Shown: piece by piece, positions 57,219 through 64,000 of the stretch
Numbering within the stretch: the stretch's first letter is position 1
Layout: each line of letters opens with the position of its first letter
Source: Prochlorococcus sp. AG-347-K18
Lineage (GTDB): Bacteria > Cyanobacteriota > Cyanobacteriia > PCC-6307 > Cyanobiaceae
Length of the DNA: 64,000 nt
Direction: 5' to 3'
Assembly: GCA_003281365.1 (NCBI GenBank)
Contig: QCCF01000001.1
Coordinates: 1-64,000, forward strand
The notes under the pieces: model-generated
Database searches by the model: none
What the model saw: only the letters and a program-made list of their open reading frames with translations
Told to the model about the DNA's origin: nothing
Translations under genes and position numbers: made by a program

Positions 57219-57452
57219 TTACAGTTTGCCCCCAATACTAATAAAAGTTTCTCTATTACATAAGCAACTTTTATAACCCGGATAATGAATTTTCATTAGA
57301 TGCGGAACTGCTAATGTAGTTGGAAATCCTGAGGCTATATAAACCCAGACTTCCCTTTTTTCTTCATTTACAAAATGCGGGAATCTAAAACTTGAAGATG
57401 ATTTTTCAAGCCTAAACTTTCTAGGATTTTTGTTAATAATTTTTTTTGCCAT
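57219..57452 (-). CDS. Small basic hypothetical protein (77 aa)
   Basis: ATG start, 77 residues. The N-terminal third is Lys/Arg/Ser-rich; the middle has WVYIASGFPTTLAVPHLM and the end contains a CLC pair. No signal peptide. It probably heads the minus-strand set running to 56467. No family recognised. Confidence 0.55.
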   Translation of the reverse strand: MAKKIINKNPRKFRLEKSSSSFRFPHFVNEEKREVWVYIASGFPTTLAVPHLMKIHYPGYKSCLCNRETFISIGGKL

Positions 57453-57769
57453 TGAGTTTTTAGTTTTAAAAAAAATATTTATATTTTTTAGAAGAATATC
57501 TTGAATTTGAAAAAATTATATATAGATTCAATATTTAATTAAATTAAAAATCTAAAGTAATTAAAATTAAAGTTGAATAATAATTTAAAATTTAAGATAT
57601 AGCTCTAAGCCTGTTCTCAAATCAATTGAGGGGTTTTAACGACAGTCAGGTCTTGTCTTAAATTAATATTAAATGAAATTATAAATATGTCTATTAATAA
57701 TGTTCTTTTTTAAAACTGACACATAGTGTGGATCTTCATGTCTTTAGCAAATATTCAAAGAAAATTGAT
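57453..57769. other. 317-base AT-rich gap with a possible structured element
   Basis: No frame longer than a few codons looks real. Within it, 57609-57660 is more GC-rich than its surroundings and can fold: CTCAA (57616-57620) with TTGAG (57626-57630), and an outer CTGT (57611-57614) with ACAG (57642-57645). It may hold the promoter of the 77-aa gene or a small RNA. Confidence 0.35.
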
Positions 57770-59293
57770 TTACTCAAATTCACTAATTAAATCTAAAAGT
57801 TGATTTGAATGAGTTCCCTCAATTGTACTTGAATAGTGATAGGAAATAAAATGAGGTTTACCTTCACTATTTATTTTATTGTAGAAATAACATGCATTTT
57901 TTATTTTTTTGGGAGCCTCTGCAATTTGCATAAATATTTCTAATTTTATAGGCCTCAAATTGATTGAAGAAATTAAATATAAATTATCTTTAAACAATAT
58001 ATATGGTATGTTTTTGGATTTTCTTTTAAAAATAGTGTGAGATCCCATAAGATTAGAATATTGGTGTAAAATTTTTTGTTCTGAAAAAACTTCTGAAGAT
58101 TCAACTCTAATTAATTCTTTTTTATCCCAAATATCCCCCATATTATTTTTAAATAATTCAAGCAATTTAAAAAGTTTATTATTCATATTGACAGCTTCTT
58201 CAGCGTCAACCCATGAACCATGAGCCTCTTGGGTATTGCGAATTTCTAAGGCAGAAAGAAAAATATTTACAAGTTTTTTATTACTCAAAACTTTGGGCAA
58301 CAATAACTCATTATCTTTAAATATATCCTTACACAATTCTTTATCTTGATCTAATAAAATTCTTGTTTGCTTACTAATAAGAGCATAAATCTGTACCCAA
58401 TCTCCAAAGGTAAGTCTTTTAAATTGAATTTTTTTATCGTCTTTTAAAACATTCTTTATTAAAGAAAACTTTTTCTCATTTTCTCGGAAGGCTCCAAAAT
58501 ATATTGTGGAAAGAAAAGCAACAGCACATTCAAAAAATTTCAAAAGCAATCTGAACTTAGCTAAATCGTCATCTTTCAGTGATATGTATTCTCGTAGCAC
58601 TATCGCCAAAGGGAAAGGGTTTGTGTCTATCCATTTCTCGAAAACATTTTGATCTTTAAAATTTTCATTACTTTTATCTTCTGTATTTTTTGATAATATT
58701 TTATTTATATGTTGCTTATTTAAGAGTTCAGCACATTCCAAGCATTGTTCAGCTAAATTACAACTTATTTCCCCAATTTCTATTAAAGGTAATACTAATT
58801 CATTAAATAGCTTTGGATGCTGAGAAAATGCTTCGAAAATAGTTGAACCCCTAGAAATTTCGTCCCTTATTTTGCGAATAGCTACGAATAACTTTTTATT
58901 ATCATTTAATTGTTGCGCACATATTTGTAATGCATCCAAAATTGGGGTTCCACTTTTCAGCAATAATTGAAAATCAAAAAAAAATTTTGAAATATCATTT
59001 AAATAGCTGAGTCTCATACCTATATTTTTGAGAGATTCAACTAGTATTCCTTCTTCTTCACCTTTTTTTAAAACCTCTAAAATTAGAGGATCACACAATG
59101 AGTGTTCTTCAAATGATTCAACTAATGATGCACCCCTTCTAATATCATCTATTACTTTTGACAAGATTTTTTGAAACTTTTCATCGCATTGCGGCGAGCT
59201 AGAAAAATTCAATAAACTTTCGCAGATTGGAATTCCTGAGCACAGAGATGTGGAAAAGTAACTATAAAAAATATCTAAATTTGTTTTTTGCAA
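57770..59293 (-). CDS. Soluble protein with two tandem GspF/PilC-like domains
   Basis: A 507-residue protein with TTG start. Residues about 9-93 (SLCSGIPICESLL, DDIRRGASLVESFEEH) and 104-190 (LLLKSGTPILDALQICAQ, RDEISRGSTIFEAFSQHP, LIEIGEI) both show the T2SSF helical pattern of type II secretion and type IV pilus platform proteins. The three membrane helices normally flanking these domains are absent. The C-terminal 300 residues are unrecognised, mostly helical, with an SSTIEGTHSNQL end. No other secretion gene is near. Confidence 0.65.
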   Translation of the reverse strand: MQKTNLDIFYSYFSTSLCSGIPICESLLNFSSSPQCDEKFQKILSKVIDDIRRGASLVESFEEHSLCDPLILEVLKKGEEEGILVESLKNIGMRLSYLNDISKFFFDFQLLLKSGTPILDALQICAQQLNDNKKLFVAIRKIRDEISRGSTIFEAFSQHPKLFNELVLPLIEIGEISCNLAEQCLECAELLNKQHINKILSKNTEDKSNENFKDQNVFEKWIDTNPFPLAIVLREYISLKDDDLAKFRLLLKFFECAVAFLSTIYFGAFRENEKKFSLIKNVLKDDKKIQFKRLTFGDWVQIYALISKQTRILLDQDKELCKDIFKDNELLLPKVLSNKKLVNIFLSALEIRNTQEAHGSWVDAEEAVNMNNKLFKLLELFKNNMGDIWDKKELIRVESSEVFSEQKILHQYSNLMGSHTIFKRKSKNIPYILFKDNLYLISSINLRPIKLEIFMQIAEAPKKIKNACYFYNKINSEGKPHFISYHYSSTIEGTHSNQLLDLISEFE

Positions 59294-59416
59294 AACTTGT
59301 CAGCTTATTTTTATTATTATAAAATTTTTTTCGTTAATTACAAAACTATCAAAAACAATTAGTAAATTAGTAAAACTATAAAAAAGCATGATATATTCAT
59401 AAAAAATTTTTGATAA

Positions 59417-60067
59417 ATGACAAATGATATTGAGAAAGTTGGACCATCTATCGAACAAGAATTTCAAAAGGCTTTGGAACAAGGAATAGATAATGGTTAT
59501 GAAGAAATATTGGATTCCGAATTAACATTTAAACCTAAGGATAAGATTATCTATTTTTTATTTGAAGGTTTTTGCAATAGTCTTCAGGAAATAACATTAG
59601 AAAACTATGACGGTGATGATTTGGATAATTCTGAATTTTTTCTTTCAAATTCTCAAGAAATTGGATTGGGATGTTATTTTTACCTCCCTGACGAGAAAGA
59701 GGCATTAAAAAAATATATTTCATATGACGACACTTATTGGATTTTCCCTGATAATGAGGCTTTCATCAAAGAAATCTTATCAAATGATAAAAATTTAATT
59801 CTTGTTAAAACAAAAAATTTAGAGTTTAAATTCCCAGAGTCATGGGAAGAAACATATGGGGATATATATAAATTAAATTCAGGAAATTACACAAGATTAG
59901 ATGGAGATTATTCCTATGATTTTGGATGGGAAAACGAAGGGGGTATGTACTCCACTAATTCTCTAGCAAAAGTTTTATATGTTGATTGTCAAACACGAGA
60001 AGATTTTAAAATTATAGAACTAGGAATCGATTATAAAAGCAAGTTGAGGGAATTAGATTTAATCTAG
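59417..60067 (+). CDS. Acidic hypothetical protein (216 aa)
   Basis: An acidic, aromatic-rich 216-residue protein with ATG start. It has an N-terminal helix (EQEFQKALEQGIDNGYEE), then beta-like segments with GCYFYLPDEKEALKKYISYD, a DYSYDFGWENEGGMYS stretch and a C-terminal VLYVDCQTREDFK. It has no signal peptide or membrane segment. It is divergent from the GspF-like gene. No family recognised. Confidence 0.55.
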   Translation: MTNDIEKVGPSIEQEFQKALEQGIDNGYEEILDSELTFKPKDKIIYFLFEGFCNSLQEITLENYDGDDLDNSEFFLSNSQEIGLGCYFYLPDEKEALKKYISYDDTYWIFPDNEAFIKEILSNDKNLILVKTKNLEFKFPESWEETYGDIYKLNSGNYTRLDGDYSYDFGWENEGGMYSTNSLAKVLYVDCQTREDFKIIELGIDYKSKLRELDLI

Positions 60068-60241
60068 GATTTTAAAAAATGATTTTTGTTTAGCTTATCC
60101 AAAATCACATCTGATTTTAACCATATTCAAATTTATTTGTTGATCCTTTATCCGTATATGGGAGTACCTTAAACCGTACATATTTATTAGTCGGATGGCT
60201 TTACTTATTAGTTAGAAAATAGTTGTAGTCGTCATGAGCAA

Positions 60242-60379
60242 ATGTCTACCAAATCCACATTAAAAGAAGATCATAAATCTGAGACTGAAAAAAGATCAGA
60301 AGAAGAACTTCTTGAGGAAGAAATCAGAAATCAACAAACAATAGATAATTTTGTTGAATCTGATAAAAATTGGAGCTGA
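60242..60379 (+). CDS. Micro-protein, charged (45 aa)
   Basis: ATG 60242 to TGA 60379 gives 45 residues, highly charged and helical (ETEKRSEEELLEEEIRNQQ) with an SDKNWS end. It heads a run of short plus-strand frames. A real gene is plausible but unsupported by a recognised family. Confidence 0.4.
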   Translation: MSTKSTLKEDHKSETEKRSEEELLEEEIRNQQTIDNFVESDKNWS

Positions 60380-60406
60380 TTAAAACTTATTTATTTGGAA
60401 ATTATT

Positions 60407-60592
60407 ATGAACTTAAAAAGATCACCATTCTCAATTCTGGATAAAGATAAAAGAGAAATGGACTATATCAAAGGTATTTATAAGAAAAAAATTCAGTCTG
60501 AAATCGAATCTTATAAAGACTCCGAGGATGAAGATAAGAGAGATACAATCCAAGCACAAGATGTATTGATGCTTGATAGTATTTCGATTTAG
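60407..60592 (+). CDS. Small conserved hypothetical protein (61 aa)
   Basis: The preferred start is ATG 60407 (MNLKRSPFSILDK), with ATG 60395 upstream in frame. The product has a lysine-rich helix (KGIYKKKIQSEIESYKD), an acidic turn and the end QAQDVLMLDSISI. It lies 27 bases after the 45-aa frame on the same strand. Family unknown. Confidence 0.5.
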   Translation: MNLKRSPFSILDKDKREMDYIKGIYKKKIQSEIESYKDSEDEDKRDTIQAQDVLMLDSISI

Positions 60593-60608
60593 TTAATCTT
60601 TCCTTTTT

Positions 60609-60884
60609 TTATTCTTCTCCTTTAACTTCACTTGCGTTTAACTCCTCCTCTTTTACTTCAACTAATTTTACCTTTGCCTCTTCCGCTTTAACTTCAACTA
60701 ATTTTGATGCTATAGACTCAAACTTTCCCTTAATAAAATTTACTATGAAGATTAATATTGGAACATGGGCTAGACCACCAATTATCACTTTAGTTTCTGA
60801 ATAATACATTTGTAAGTTAATGAGAACTGAAATATTTAAGCACAAATTTAATTTTTTAATTGCTTTTATTAAGCTAATAAACAT
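60609..60884 (-). CDS. Small membrane protein with charged repeat tail
   Basis: A 91-residue frame; ATG 60809 (MYYSETKVIIGG) may be the true start. It has one membrane helix (LAHVPILIFIVNFI) then a charged tail with a near-repeat: LVEVKAEEAKVK and LVEVKEEELNA. The tail is encoded by repeated Glu/Val/Lys codons, probably from slippage or duplication. It is convergent with the 61-aa gene. Confidence 0.5.
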   Translation of the reverse strand: MFISLIKAIKKLNLCLNISVLINLQMYYSETKVIIGGLAHVPILIFIVNFIKGKFESIASKLVEVKAEEAKVKLVEVKEEELNASEVKGEE

Positions 60885-60950
60885 TAATAATCATTTCTTG
60901 ATTCATACATCCATAATCTTGCTATTAATTTATTAGAAACGTTTTTATTA

Positions 60951-61040
60951 ATGCCAGTAGACGTCTTTCTAATGAACATGTGTATTGTAGTTATAGCTTT
61001 GCTTATTAGAAGAGAAATCAAACTTAGAAAAGCGAGATAG
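60951..61040 (+). CDS. 29-aa single-helix membrane peptide
   Basis: ATG 60951 to TAG 61040. One hydrophobic helix (FLMNMCIVVIALLI) followed by a basic end (RREIKLRKAR), the classical layout of a tiny membrane protein with cytoplasmic tail. It is 3 bases before the next mini ORF. Confidence 0.4.
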   Translation: MPVDVFLMNMCIVVIALLIRREIKLRKAR

Positions 61041-61043
61041 ATT

Positions 61044-61163
61044 ATGAAGACACAAATTTTTAAACAGCATTACATTCCAAATGTACATGCTATTACTCTT
61101 TTACTAATGCTACTTTTATGTCTGTGGTTACCTCTAGCACTCAGGTTCTTATTAATAATTTAG
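61044..61163 (+). CDS. 39-aa single-helix membrane peptide
   Basis: ATG 61044 to TAG 61163. Polar N-terminus (MKTQIFKQHYIPN) followed by a leucine-rich hydrophobic helix of about 22 residues to the end. It is closely spaced with the 29-aa frame, so the two may be coexpressed. No family recognised. Confidence 0.4.
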   Translation: MKTQIFKQHYIPNVHAITLLLMLLLCLWLPLALRFLLII

Positions 61164-61217
61164 TCAAAACGATTTAGATAAGGTTAATTTACTATTAATC
61201 AAAAAAATCAACTGATA

Positions 61218-61243
61218 AAAAAGAGGCGCAACTATCTCTTTTT
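61218..61243. terminator. Hairpin, likely bidirectional terminator
   Basis: AAAAAGAG (61218-61225) pairs with CTCTTTTT (61236-61243) around GCGCAACTAT. On the minus strand it follows the DUF1651 stop and is continued by T residues; on the plus strand it lies 55 bases after the 39-aa ORF. Confidence 0.55.
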
Positions 61244-61490
61244 ATTTTAGCCAAATCTCCTCAGTTTTCCTCCAGCCTTGAGAGATTAACCTTTCATAAA
61301 TTTCTCTAGCTAAATCTATATCTACAGAAATTGTTGTTGTCATAACAGGTGGTTCTTTCCCAAACACACCAACTATTTTTCCAGTATCCACAAACATATA
61401 CTCGAAAACTCCATCAATACTTTTACCGTTTTTTATAAATCTTTTAACTTCTGTTCTTTTTGAATTAATCAACCAATGAGATTTAGCCAT
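61242..61490 (-). CDS. DUF1651-like protein
   Basis: An 82-residue protein with W-L at the start (SHWLINSKRTEVKRF), a TTTISVDIDLAREIYERLIS segment and the C-terminal GWRKTEEIWL, matching my recollection of DUF1651, a small multi-copy family of marine picocyanobacteria. It has no membrane segment or cysteine. A hairpin terminator overlaps its end. Function unknown. Confidence 0.7.
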   Translation of the reverse strand: MAKSHWLINSKRTEVKRFIKNGKSIDGVFEYMFVDTGKIVGVFGKEPPVMTTTISVDIDLAREIYERLISQGWRKTEEIWLK

Positions 61491-61521
61491 TAATTACAAG
61501 GTATAAGTAGTAAGCCTTTTA

Positions 61522-61743
61522 TTAACAATATACAGCTACTGTTTGATCTAAGTCTGCACAAGGTTCAATAGTAAACTCCAATAATTCTCTCCAAGGGCTC
61601 CACTGTTTCCAAATAGTTTCTAAAGAATCGGCATCTACAACAGAGTAACCATTGCCATTTTGAGGTAAGAAAATCCAAGATTTAACGTAATAACCCTCTG
61701 GTCTATTTTGTGGCCCTCCTTTGTCATACCATTCTTTTAACAT
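61522..61743 (-). CDS. DUF3303-like protein (73 aa)
   Basis: A 73-residue protein. GGPQNRPEGYYVKSWIFLPQ, NGNGYSVVDADSLETIWKQW and LLEFTIEPCADLDQ show the dimeric alpha/beta-barrel-like DUF3303 pattern, in which a strand ending in VxxADS is followed by a helix with conserved Trp. It lies 31 bases upstream of DUF1651. It may be a stress-related small protein; function unknown. Confidence 0.65.
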   Translation of the reverse strand: MLKEWYDKGGPQNRPEGYYVKSWIFLPQNGNGYSVVDADSLETIWKQWSPWRELLEFTIEPCADLDQTVAVYC

Positions 61744-61842
61744 TTTGGATCCCTTGTCTTAGGCGTTTGTATCAATAAATTTGTAAGAAATTAATAAAAG
61801 CATAAATAAATATAAATCTAAACTTATTTTAGAAGTCTAAAT

Positions 61843-62121
61843 TTAAAAGTAACTTGATATGACAGTAGAATCATATATGTGTCCTGCACTTTCAATTAAT
61901 GGTTTCACTGCTGGATCTTCAAACATAGCTATTGATTTACCTTCTTCACCCTGTTCAATAAGAATTACACTGGTTGGATCATCTTTCTTTACCCCTTTAT
62001 ATAAGCAAAAAATTCCACGTTCTTTATTCATTTGTATATTTTCTTGGCTATCGTACACTGCAGCCCATTCCTCAAAAGGGACACTTATTTTGAATGTAAA
62101 AATAGTAGTTTCAAGAGACAT
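61843..62121 (-). CDS. DUF3764-like protein (92 aa)
   Basis: A 92-residue protein fitting DUF3764: TIFTFKISVPFEEWAAVYDS at the start, GIFCLYKGVKKDDPTSVILIEQGEEG in two short strands, and VKPLIESAGHIYDSTVISSY at the end. A ferredoxin-like dimeric fold is likely. It is preceded by a terminator hairpin at 62127, so it has its own promoter or depends on read-through. Confidence 0.7.
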   Translation of the reverse strand: MSLETTIFTFKISVPFEEWAAVYDSQENIQMNKERGIFCLYKGVKKDDPTSVILIEQGEEGKSIAMFEDPAVKPLIESAGHIYDSTVISSYF

Positions 62122-62145
62122 AAAAAAAGGAGCTAGTTGCTCCTT
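62122..62145 (-). terminator. Rho-independent terminator of the 106-aa gene
   Basis: On the minus strand AAGGAGC (62145-62139) pairs with GCTCCTT (62133-62127) around AACTA, followed by T residues across 62128-62122. It lies between the 106-aa gene and the DUF3764 start, ending the upstream transcript. Confidence 0.85.
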
Positions 62146-62173
62146 ATTCTAGATCGACTGTCAATCGATTAAA

Positions 62174-62494
62174 TTATCCCATTGCGGCAACAGAATCAGC
62201 AACTTGTTTATTTCTTTGAATAACCTCATCATCATTTAAAACAGCAGTAATATTCCAATCAAGACCAAATTTTGCTCTCCACACTCCAAAATGTTGAGAT
62301 ATTGCCAAGTGATTATCAGCCTTGAAAGTAACAAAAACCTCTCCTGTTTCAGGGGCATGGAATCTACTTATCAATTTAAATCCATCAAAATTATCCATAG
62401 GTGCACCTGAAGCAATATACTGCTCAAACATCTTGTAACCTTCGGACTGAGAAATTCCGTCTGGAATAAGTCCATGAACGTGATAGTAAGCCAT
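62174..62494 (-). CDS. DUF3303-like protein (106 aa)
   Basis: A 106-residue protein: an MAYYHVHGLIPDG start, KMFEQYIASGAPMDNFDG, ISRFHAPETGEVFVTFKADN and HFGVWRAKFGLDWNITAVLN. The layout parallels the 73-aa DUF3303-like neighbour (strand, Trp-containing helix, strand ending in a conserved acidic pair). It has its own strong terminator. Function unknown. Confidence 0.65.
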   Translation of the reverse strand: MAYYHVHGLIPDGISQSEGYKMFEQYIASGAPMDNFDGFKLISRFHAPETGEVFVTFKADNHLAISQHFGVWRAKFGLDWNITAVLNDDEVIQRNKQVADSVAAMG

Positions 62495-62664
62495 AAATAA
62501 AAAAATTAATATAAATTCAATTTAAAAAAGATAATTTAAAAAGCATTTAAATTATCTTTAAATTTAGATTTTTAAGCCTTTTTTAATGTGAATTCAAGAA
62601 AAAATAATCTTAATTTGGTATCGCATGTACCGTTTATAAAATTTTTGTTAGCTATTAATTGGTT

Positions 62665-62847
62665 ATGAGTTATTTTGCCGAACCTAACCATATTGAATAT
62701 GATGCATGGTTCGATGAAAATATCGACCCATTAGACCTACTAGATTATATAGATGAAAAGGAGTTCAGTGACTCCGTACACAATAAGTTTCATAAGATTT
62801 CAACTAGAAATTTAACAATCGGGTCTTCTGATAATTTTCACTGGTAA
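62665..62847 (+). CDS. Small acidic hypothetical protein (60 aa)
   Basis: The ATG at 62665 (MSYFAEPNHIEYD) is preferred over TTG 62659. The product is acidic and aromatic: AWFDENIDPLDLLDYIDEKE, then a HNKFHKISTRNLTIGSS end. It has no signal or membrane segment. The sequence looks constrained, but no family is recognised. Confidence 0.5.
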   Translation: MSYFAEPNHIEYDAWFDENIDPLDLLDYIDEKEFSDSVHNKFHKISTRNLTIGSSDNFHW

Positions 62848-62883
62848 TTAAAAAGTTTTTCATTCCATAGATATTTACGAAGC

Positions 62884-63261
62884 TTACGCAGAATATGTTC
62901 CATCACATTCCCTTCTTGCCTTAGCTAATACAATTTCATCTACAACTTTTTCAATCATGAAAGCACTTTTTTTACCATTACATTTTTCTTTTTTAATGCT
63001 CTCAAAATCATTTCGGATTAAATCATTATGTTCACAACAATCACATTTAATATCAATTTTCATACCTTTAAAAACATCCAAAGCTCTAGAAAAAATCCAT
63101 TGCTGAGCTGAAATACTTTCCCAACTATCAAAATTCGACCATTCATCAAAATCCCTATTGAGGATGTCTTTTAATCCATCAGCCTGATTTATACAGACTA
63201 GGTGTGAATCTTTTCTTGATTCATCTTTAATACCAATTGTTTTTACAGAATTTTGATTCAT
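62884..63261 (-). CDS. Hypothetical protein with cysteine motif (125 aa)
   Basis: A 125-residue protein. A Trp-rich centre (EWSNFDSWESISAQQWIFSR) is followed by IDIKCDCCEHNDL, a CxCC cluster that may bind metal with the later cysteines (KKEKCNG, RRECDG). It is convergent with the 60-aa gene, 36 bases apart. No family recognised. Confidence 0.5.
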   Translation of the reverse strand: MNQNSVKTIGIKDESRKDSHLVCINQADGLKDILNRDFDEWSNFDSWESISAQQWIFSRALDVFKGMKIDIKCDCCEHNDLIRNDFESIKKEKCNGKKSAFMIEKVVDEIVLAKARRECDGTYSA

Positions 63262-63332
63262 GCAATATAAATTGATTAAATAGCCCTATAAATCTACAAG
63301 GAAATTTCTAAAACTATAAACGAAAATATGTT

Positions 63333-63795
63333 TTAAATAAGATCATTAATTACTTTATCTAATCTAGAGGTATGATTTGTATTTCTTAGCAATTCAAAAT
63401 CCTTAAAATCAACTCCAAGACCAACACAACAACTGACCAAAGTTAATTCTCCTTTACTTTTTGCTGCTTGCCAGTATCCAGATGGGATCTTCTCTACTGG
63501 ATTATTAGAATCATAAATTAAATTTCTTATTAACTTATTATCATTATCTAAGCACTATAAATTCGAAGGATCGCCACTTAGATAAATCCAAATTTCATCA
63601 GCATTTTTTACTCTGTGCCAAGCACTTTTTGCATCTCTCTCCAAAAGATAAGAAAATTCCCGTAATAAAGTTTCTAATTTGGCCGTATTCCCTTATTAGA
63701 GAATTTTTACTTTTTACTATCTCTCTAAACCATCCACTTTCAGGATGCGGAGATAAATTAAATTGTTTAATTATTTTTTTTTTATTAGGATTCAA
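63333..63795 (-). pseudogene. Decayed cupin protein (DUF985 family)
   Basis: The N-terminal frame from ATG 63795 reads QFNLSPHPESGWFREIVKSK, the classic DUF985 start. Near 63649-63652 the frame shifts by one base; the next frame continues YLLERDAKSAWHRVKNADEI, then hits TAG at 63555-63557 and still goes on with SGYWQAAKSKGELTLVSCCV to TAA at 63333. One frameshift plus one stop break an otherwise complete gene, so decay looks recent (or a sequence error at one site). Confidence 0.8.
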
Positions 63796-63871
63796 ATTAC
63801 GAAAATATCTTGTAAATTTCTCTTATAGTTAAAGCTACCTGAAAATAAATCAAAATATATTTTCTAAAAAC

Positions 63872-64000
63872 TTAAGCACAAATAACTGACAAATCTACGA
63901 AATTTTTATTTTCATCTGCCAGTTCAGTAATTATTCTATTGAGCCATTCAGAAGTCGTTTCACAATAACCTACATTTAAAATGGTTGTTTGCTTTGCTGT
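63872..64000 (-). CDS. Possible CDS, C-terminal fragment (runs off the right edge)
   Basis: A minus-strand frame with stop TAA at 63872-63874 is open to the window edge: 42 codons ending in TSEWLNRIITELADENKN and VDLSVICA. It has no internal stop and reads like a protein C-terminus, but it is too short to identify. Confidence 0.35.
   Translation of the reverse strand, partial: TAKQTTILNVGYCETTSEWLNRIITELADENKNFVDLSVICA

Noticed and set aside
60160-60190. Possible PHO box near 60170 (CTTAAACC)
   Set aside because: Only one half-site is present, with no tandem copy at an 11-base period.
63555-63557. Programmed stop-codon read-through in the cupin gene
   Set aside because: The gene also has an upstream frameshift, so simple decay explains both lesions better.

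Overview
The window looks like the chromosome of a streamlined, AT-rich picocyanobacterium, most probably a high-light-adapted Prochlorococcus. The evidence is very AT-rich coding sequence, gene gaps of only a few bases, chlorophyll synthase (ChlG), the NDH-1 subunit NdhB, PipX, malate:quinone oxidoreductase, a glutamine-II riboswitch, and many small proteins of types typical of marine picocyanobacteria (DUF2862, DUF1651, DUF3303, DUF3764, DUF4278, TIGR03643). Base composition was judged by eye; no database search was possible.

Bases 1-48000 are conserved core genome. Left to right: a lipoprotein fragment, topA, ndhB, an ABC ATPase, birA, a DUF721 protein, ubiE/menG, hisF, a DUF2862 protein, chlG, a class A PBP, rsmB, a minus-strand photolyase cluster (photolyase, DUF2256, TIGR03643, DUF393), trmH, an ABC permease, lepA, mqo, a NifU-like scaffold, and a nitrogen-responsive unit at 21254-21600 (promoter, NtcA-type palindrome, glutamine-II riboswitch, DUF4278 mini-protein, terminator). 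These are followed by an ArsM-like methyltransferase, a cysteine-lyase-like enzyme, an SDR, murE, a glutaredoxin-like protein, yidD, rpsD, two cystathionine-type PLP enzymes plus cysK, queA, pdhC, YlqD, an acyl-CoA synthetase, lipB, hpf, a degenerate DeoC-like protein, recO and a glycosyltransferase. A ten-gene minus-strand run then reads aroQ-miaE-cobI-DUF1823-der-ecfT-pipX-pipY-sepF-proC.

At 48076-48239 two tRNA genes, Tyr(GTA) and Thr(GGT), mark the switch to accessory DNA. Bases 48240-64000 look like a genomic island. They hold a C5-cytosine DNA methyltransferase whose reading frame has no ATG/GTG/TTG start, a GIY-YIG/T5orf172-type nuclease-like protein directly after it (together a candidate restriction-modification or defence pair), a SIMPL protein with visibly higher GC, and an 1170-residue RecB-like nuclease/RNase H-like/Upf1-like helicase fusion followed by a very acidic protein. 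Further on are small secreted proteins, a protein with two GspF/PilC-like domains but no membrane segment, a run of micro-ORFs, a DUF1651/DUF3303/DUF3764 cluster, and a freshly decayed cupin pseudogene.

Most novel leads: (1) the stacked NtcA-type palindrome and glutamine-II riboswitch in front of a triple-repeat DUF4278 mini-protein; (2) the start-less methyltransferase plus GIY-YIG-type nuclease; (3) the membrane-less tandem GspF-like protein; (4) a DeoC-family protein that appears to have lost its Schiff-base lysine; (5) a photolyase of the iron-sulfur family lacking most of its cluster cysteines.
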